Positions 4,314 to 5,516 of a DNA stretch of 5,516 nucleotides are shown here, piece by piece. The stretch spans positions 1 through 5,516 of the forward strand of contig CAAFXD010000165.1 of the NCBI GenBank assembly GCA_900766945.1, given 5' to 3'. The stretch's first letter is position 1; each line of letters begins with the position of its first letter. Under the pieces are notes generated by a model. The model saw only the letters and a program-made list of their open reading frames with translations, was not told the origin of the DNA and searched no databases. This stretch comes from Clostridia bacterium (GTDB taxonomy: Bacteria; Bacillota; Clostridia; Oscillospirales; Acutalibacteraceae). The position numbers were made by a program, and so were the translations under genes.

Positions 4314-5516
4314 ATGCCGAACTGTGGGACAAAATGCATTATTTGTTCCGCGACTACAACGACCGTATGGTGCATGTCGACCTGCATTACGATTTTGAAA
4401 TTGATGTGGAAGCGCTCAAAACCGTGCTCATCTGCTTTTTTGAAAAAGCCCCTGTTTTGCATTCGAGTTTTAAGGATAACCATGTCAGCCCCTATTGGAT
4501 TGTAAAGCCCTATCATATTGACGATGTGTTGGAGGTTTCGTATCCTGACGACGTCGAAGCGGCGGCAGAGGCATTTTTAACGCAGGAAATCCCGCCCGAA
4601 AACGATATTCAAATGAAAGTGGCGGTGTTCTTCAAGGACGGCAAAACCACGCTTTGTATGATTGAAAATCATATGTGCATGGACGGCGGCGATTTTAAGT
4701 ATTTCTTAAAGGCGTTTTGCAAAAATTACAATGACTATATCGAAAACGGCATCAGCCCCGTCGATTTGCGCGAAGGCTCCCGTTCCTATGACCAGGTTTA
4801 TAATGATTTTTCCAAAACCGAACAGAGAATGGCGCGCAATCTGTATAAGAATGTCAACGCCAAGGATGACCACAAATTCCCCTTAACGCCCGACAGCATT
4901 CGTGACCGTTCGTTTATTGCCAAGCGCAAAATCAGCGCCGAAAAGTTGGCGGAGATTAAAGCGGCGGGCAAAAAGCACGGCGCAACCGTCAACGATATGC
5001 TGTTGACTGCGTATTTTTACAGTCTGTATACCTTGGCGAATTACAGCCCGTATGAGGGCGTTTCGATTTCCTGCGCGATTGACCTGCGCCGCCATTTGAA
5101 AGATGTCAGCGATGAGGGGCTCACGAACCACACCGCGTGGATGCAATGCAAAGTGCCCGAACGCGGAAAGGATATTTTCCAAACGCTCCAATATGTAAAA
5201 CACAGCTCCAACCAATTTAAGCAGGATAAGTTTATGGGACTGTACGGCTTGCCGCTTTTAAAACTCGGCTATACCATTATGCCGCACGCCGCGAGTGAGG
5301 AAATCATCAAAATCGGCTATTCAAATCCTTTGCTGGCGATGAGCAATATCGGCATTTTGGAATCGGATAAGTTGGCGCTTTGCGGGCATGAGCCGACCGA
5401 CGGCTTTATGACCGGCGCGGTGAAATATAAGCCGTTTGTACTGCTGTCGGCAACCACCATGCACAATGTGGTGACGCTGTCGATGTGCGTGCGCGGCAAC
5501 GACGAAGACAAAAAGA
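4298..5516 (+). CDS. HxxxDG acyltransferase / condensation-domain-like protein (3' end outside window)
   Basis: The frame stays open from ATG 4298 to the window edge: 406 codons without a stop. No membrane helix or signal peptide is seen, so it is probably cytosolic or only peripherally attached to membranes. Features of the CoA-dependent acyltransferase superfamily (condensation domains, PapA, wax ester synthase/DGAT, alcohol acetyltransferases) are: H125-M-C-M-D129-G130, the HxxxDG catalytic motif in which His acts as base; ATVNDMLLTA (229-238), like the TxNDvLLAA helix of the second half; AIDLRRHL (260-267), like PxDLRxxL; and MSNIGIL (348-354), like the SNxG strand. Members are usually 420-480 aa, so only the very C-terminus is probably missing. 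No carrier-protein or adenylation domain lies in view, so it is a stand-alone enzyme. It would transfer an acyl group to an alcohol or amine; neither donor nor acceptor can be told. Its 16-base overlap with the membrane protein gene suggests an envelope or lipid substrate. Confidence 0.85.
   Translation, partial: MERKLNAELWDKMHYLFRDYNDRMVHVDLHYDFEIDVEALKTVLICFFEKAPVLHSSFKDNHVSPYWIVKPYHIDDVLEVSYPDDVEAAAEAFLTQEIPPENDIQMKVAVFFKDGKTTLCMIENHMCMDGGDFKYFLKAFCKNYNDYIENGISPVDLREGSRSYDQVYNDFSKTEQRMARNLYKNVNAKDDHKFPLTPDSIRDRSFIAKRKISAEKLAEIKAAGKKHGATVNDMLLTAYFYSLYTLANYSPYEGVSISCAIDLRRHLKDVSDEGLTNHTAWMQCKVPERGKDIFQTLQYVKHSSNQFKQDKFMGLYGLPLLKLGYTIMPHAASEEIIKIGYSNPLLAMSNIGILESDKLALCGHEPTDGFMTGAVKYKPFVLLSATTMHNVVTLSMCVRGNDEDKK

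Noticed and set aside
4298..5516. Nonribosomal peptide synthetase fragment
   Set aside because: The HxxxDG motif is shared with condensation domains, but the gene starts with its own ribosome binding site and no adenylation or carrier domain is seen. A stand-alone acyltransferase fits better; sequence beyond the window could change this.

Overview
The window looks like chromosomal DNA from a Gram-positive anaerobe, most likely a clostridial Bacillota (Oscillospiraceae/Ruminococcaceae type). Four things suggest this: strong GGAGG ribosome binding sites, near-consensus sigma-A promoters, stem-loop/T-tract terminators after almost every gene, and a PASTA receptor-kinase-like protein. That placement is inferred from style and gene content, not from a marker gene. 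All five genes read left to right on the + strand. No RNA gene, mobile element or CRISPR array was seen.

Layout: (1) 1-498 is the C-terminal part of the tRNA 2-thiouridylase MnmA, cut by the window start and closed by a long AT-rich hairpin terminator. (2) 499-824 is an AT-rich intergenic region. It carries a good promoter surrounded by several short inverted repeats and leads into (3) 825-1478, a YczE/YitT-type six-helix membrane protein with a visible internal duplication, followed by a GC-rich terminator. (4) 1577-1606 is a nearly perfect extended -10 promoter driving 1660-3333. That gene encodes a zinc ribbon, a Ser/Thr-kinase-like domain, one membrane helix and two PASTA repeats, and has its own terminator. 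(5) A further promoter at 3430-3458 drives a two-gene unit: a six-helix membrane protein with a HAAS/permease-prefix-like N-terminus (3501-4313), overlapped by 16 bases by an HxxxDG acyltransferase/condensation-like protein (4298 to the window end, no stop reached).

The most notable item is the kinase-like protein. It keeps the fold and the PASTA ectodomain of a cell-wall-sensing kinase, but the ATP-binding Lys, the HRD Asp, the catalytic-loop Asn and the DFG Gly are all replaced. It is therefore best described as a predicted PASTA pseudokinase. The second is the translationally coupled pair at the right edge, where a soluble acyltransferase-like enzyme is paired with a membrane protein. This could be a lipid or envelope acylation module, but its substrate cannot be read from the sequence.
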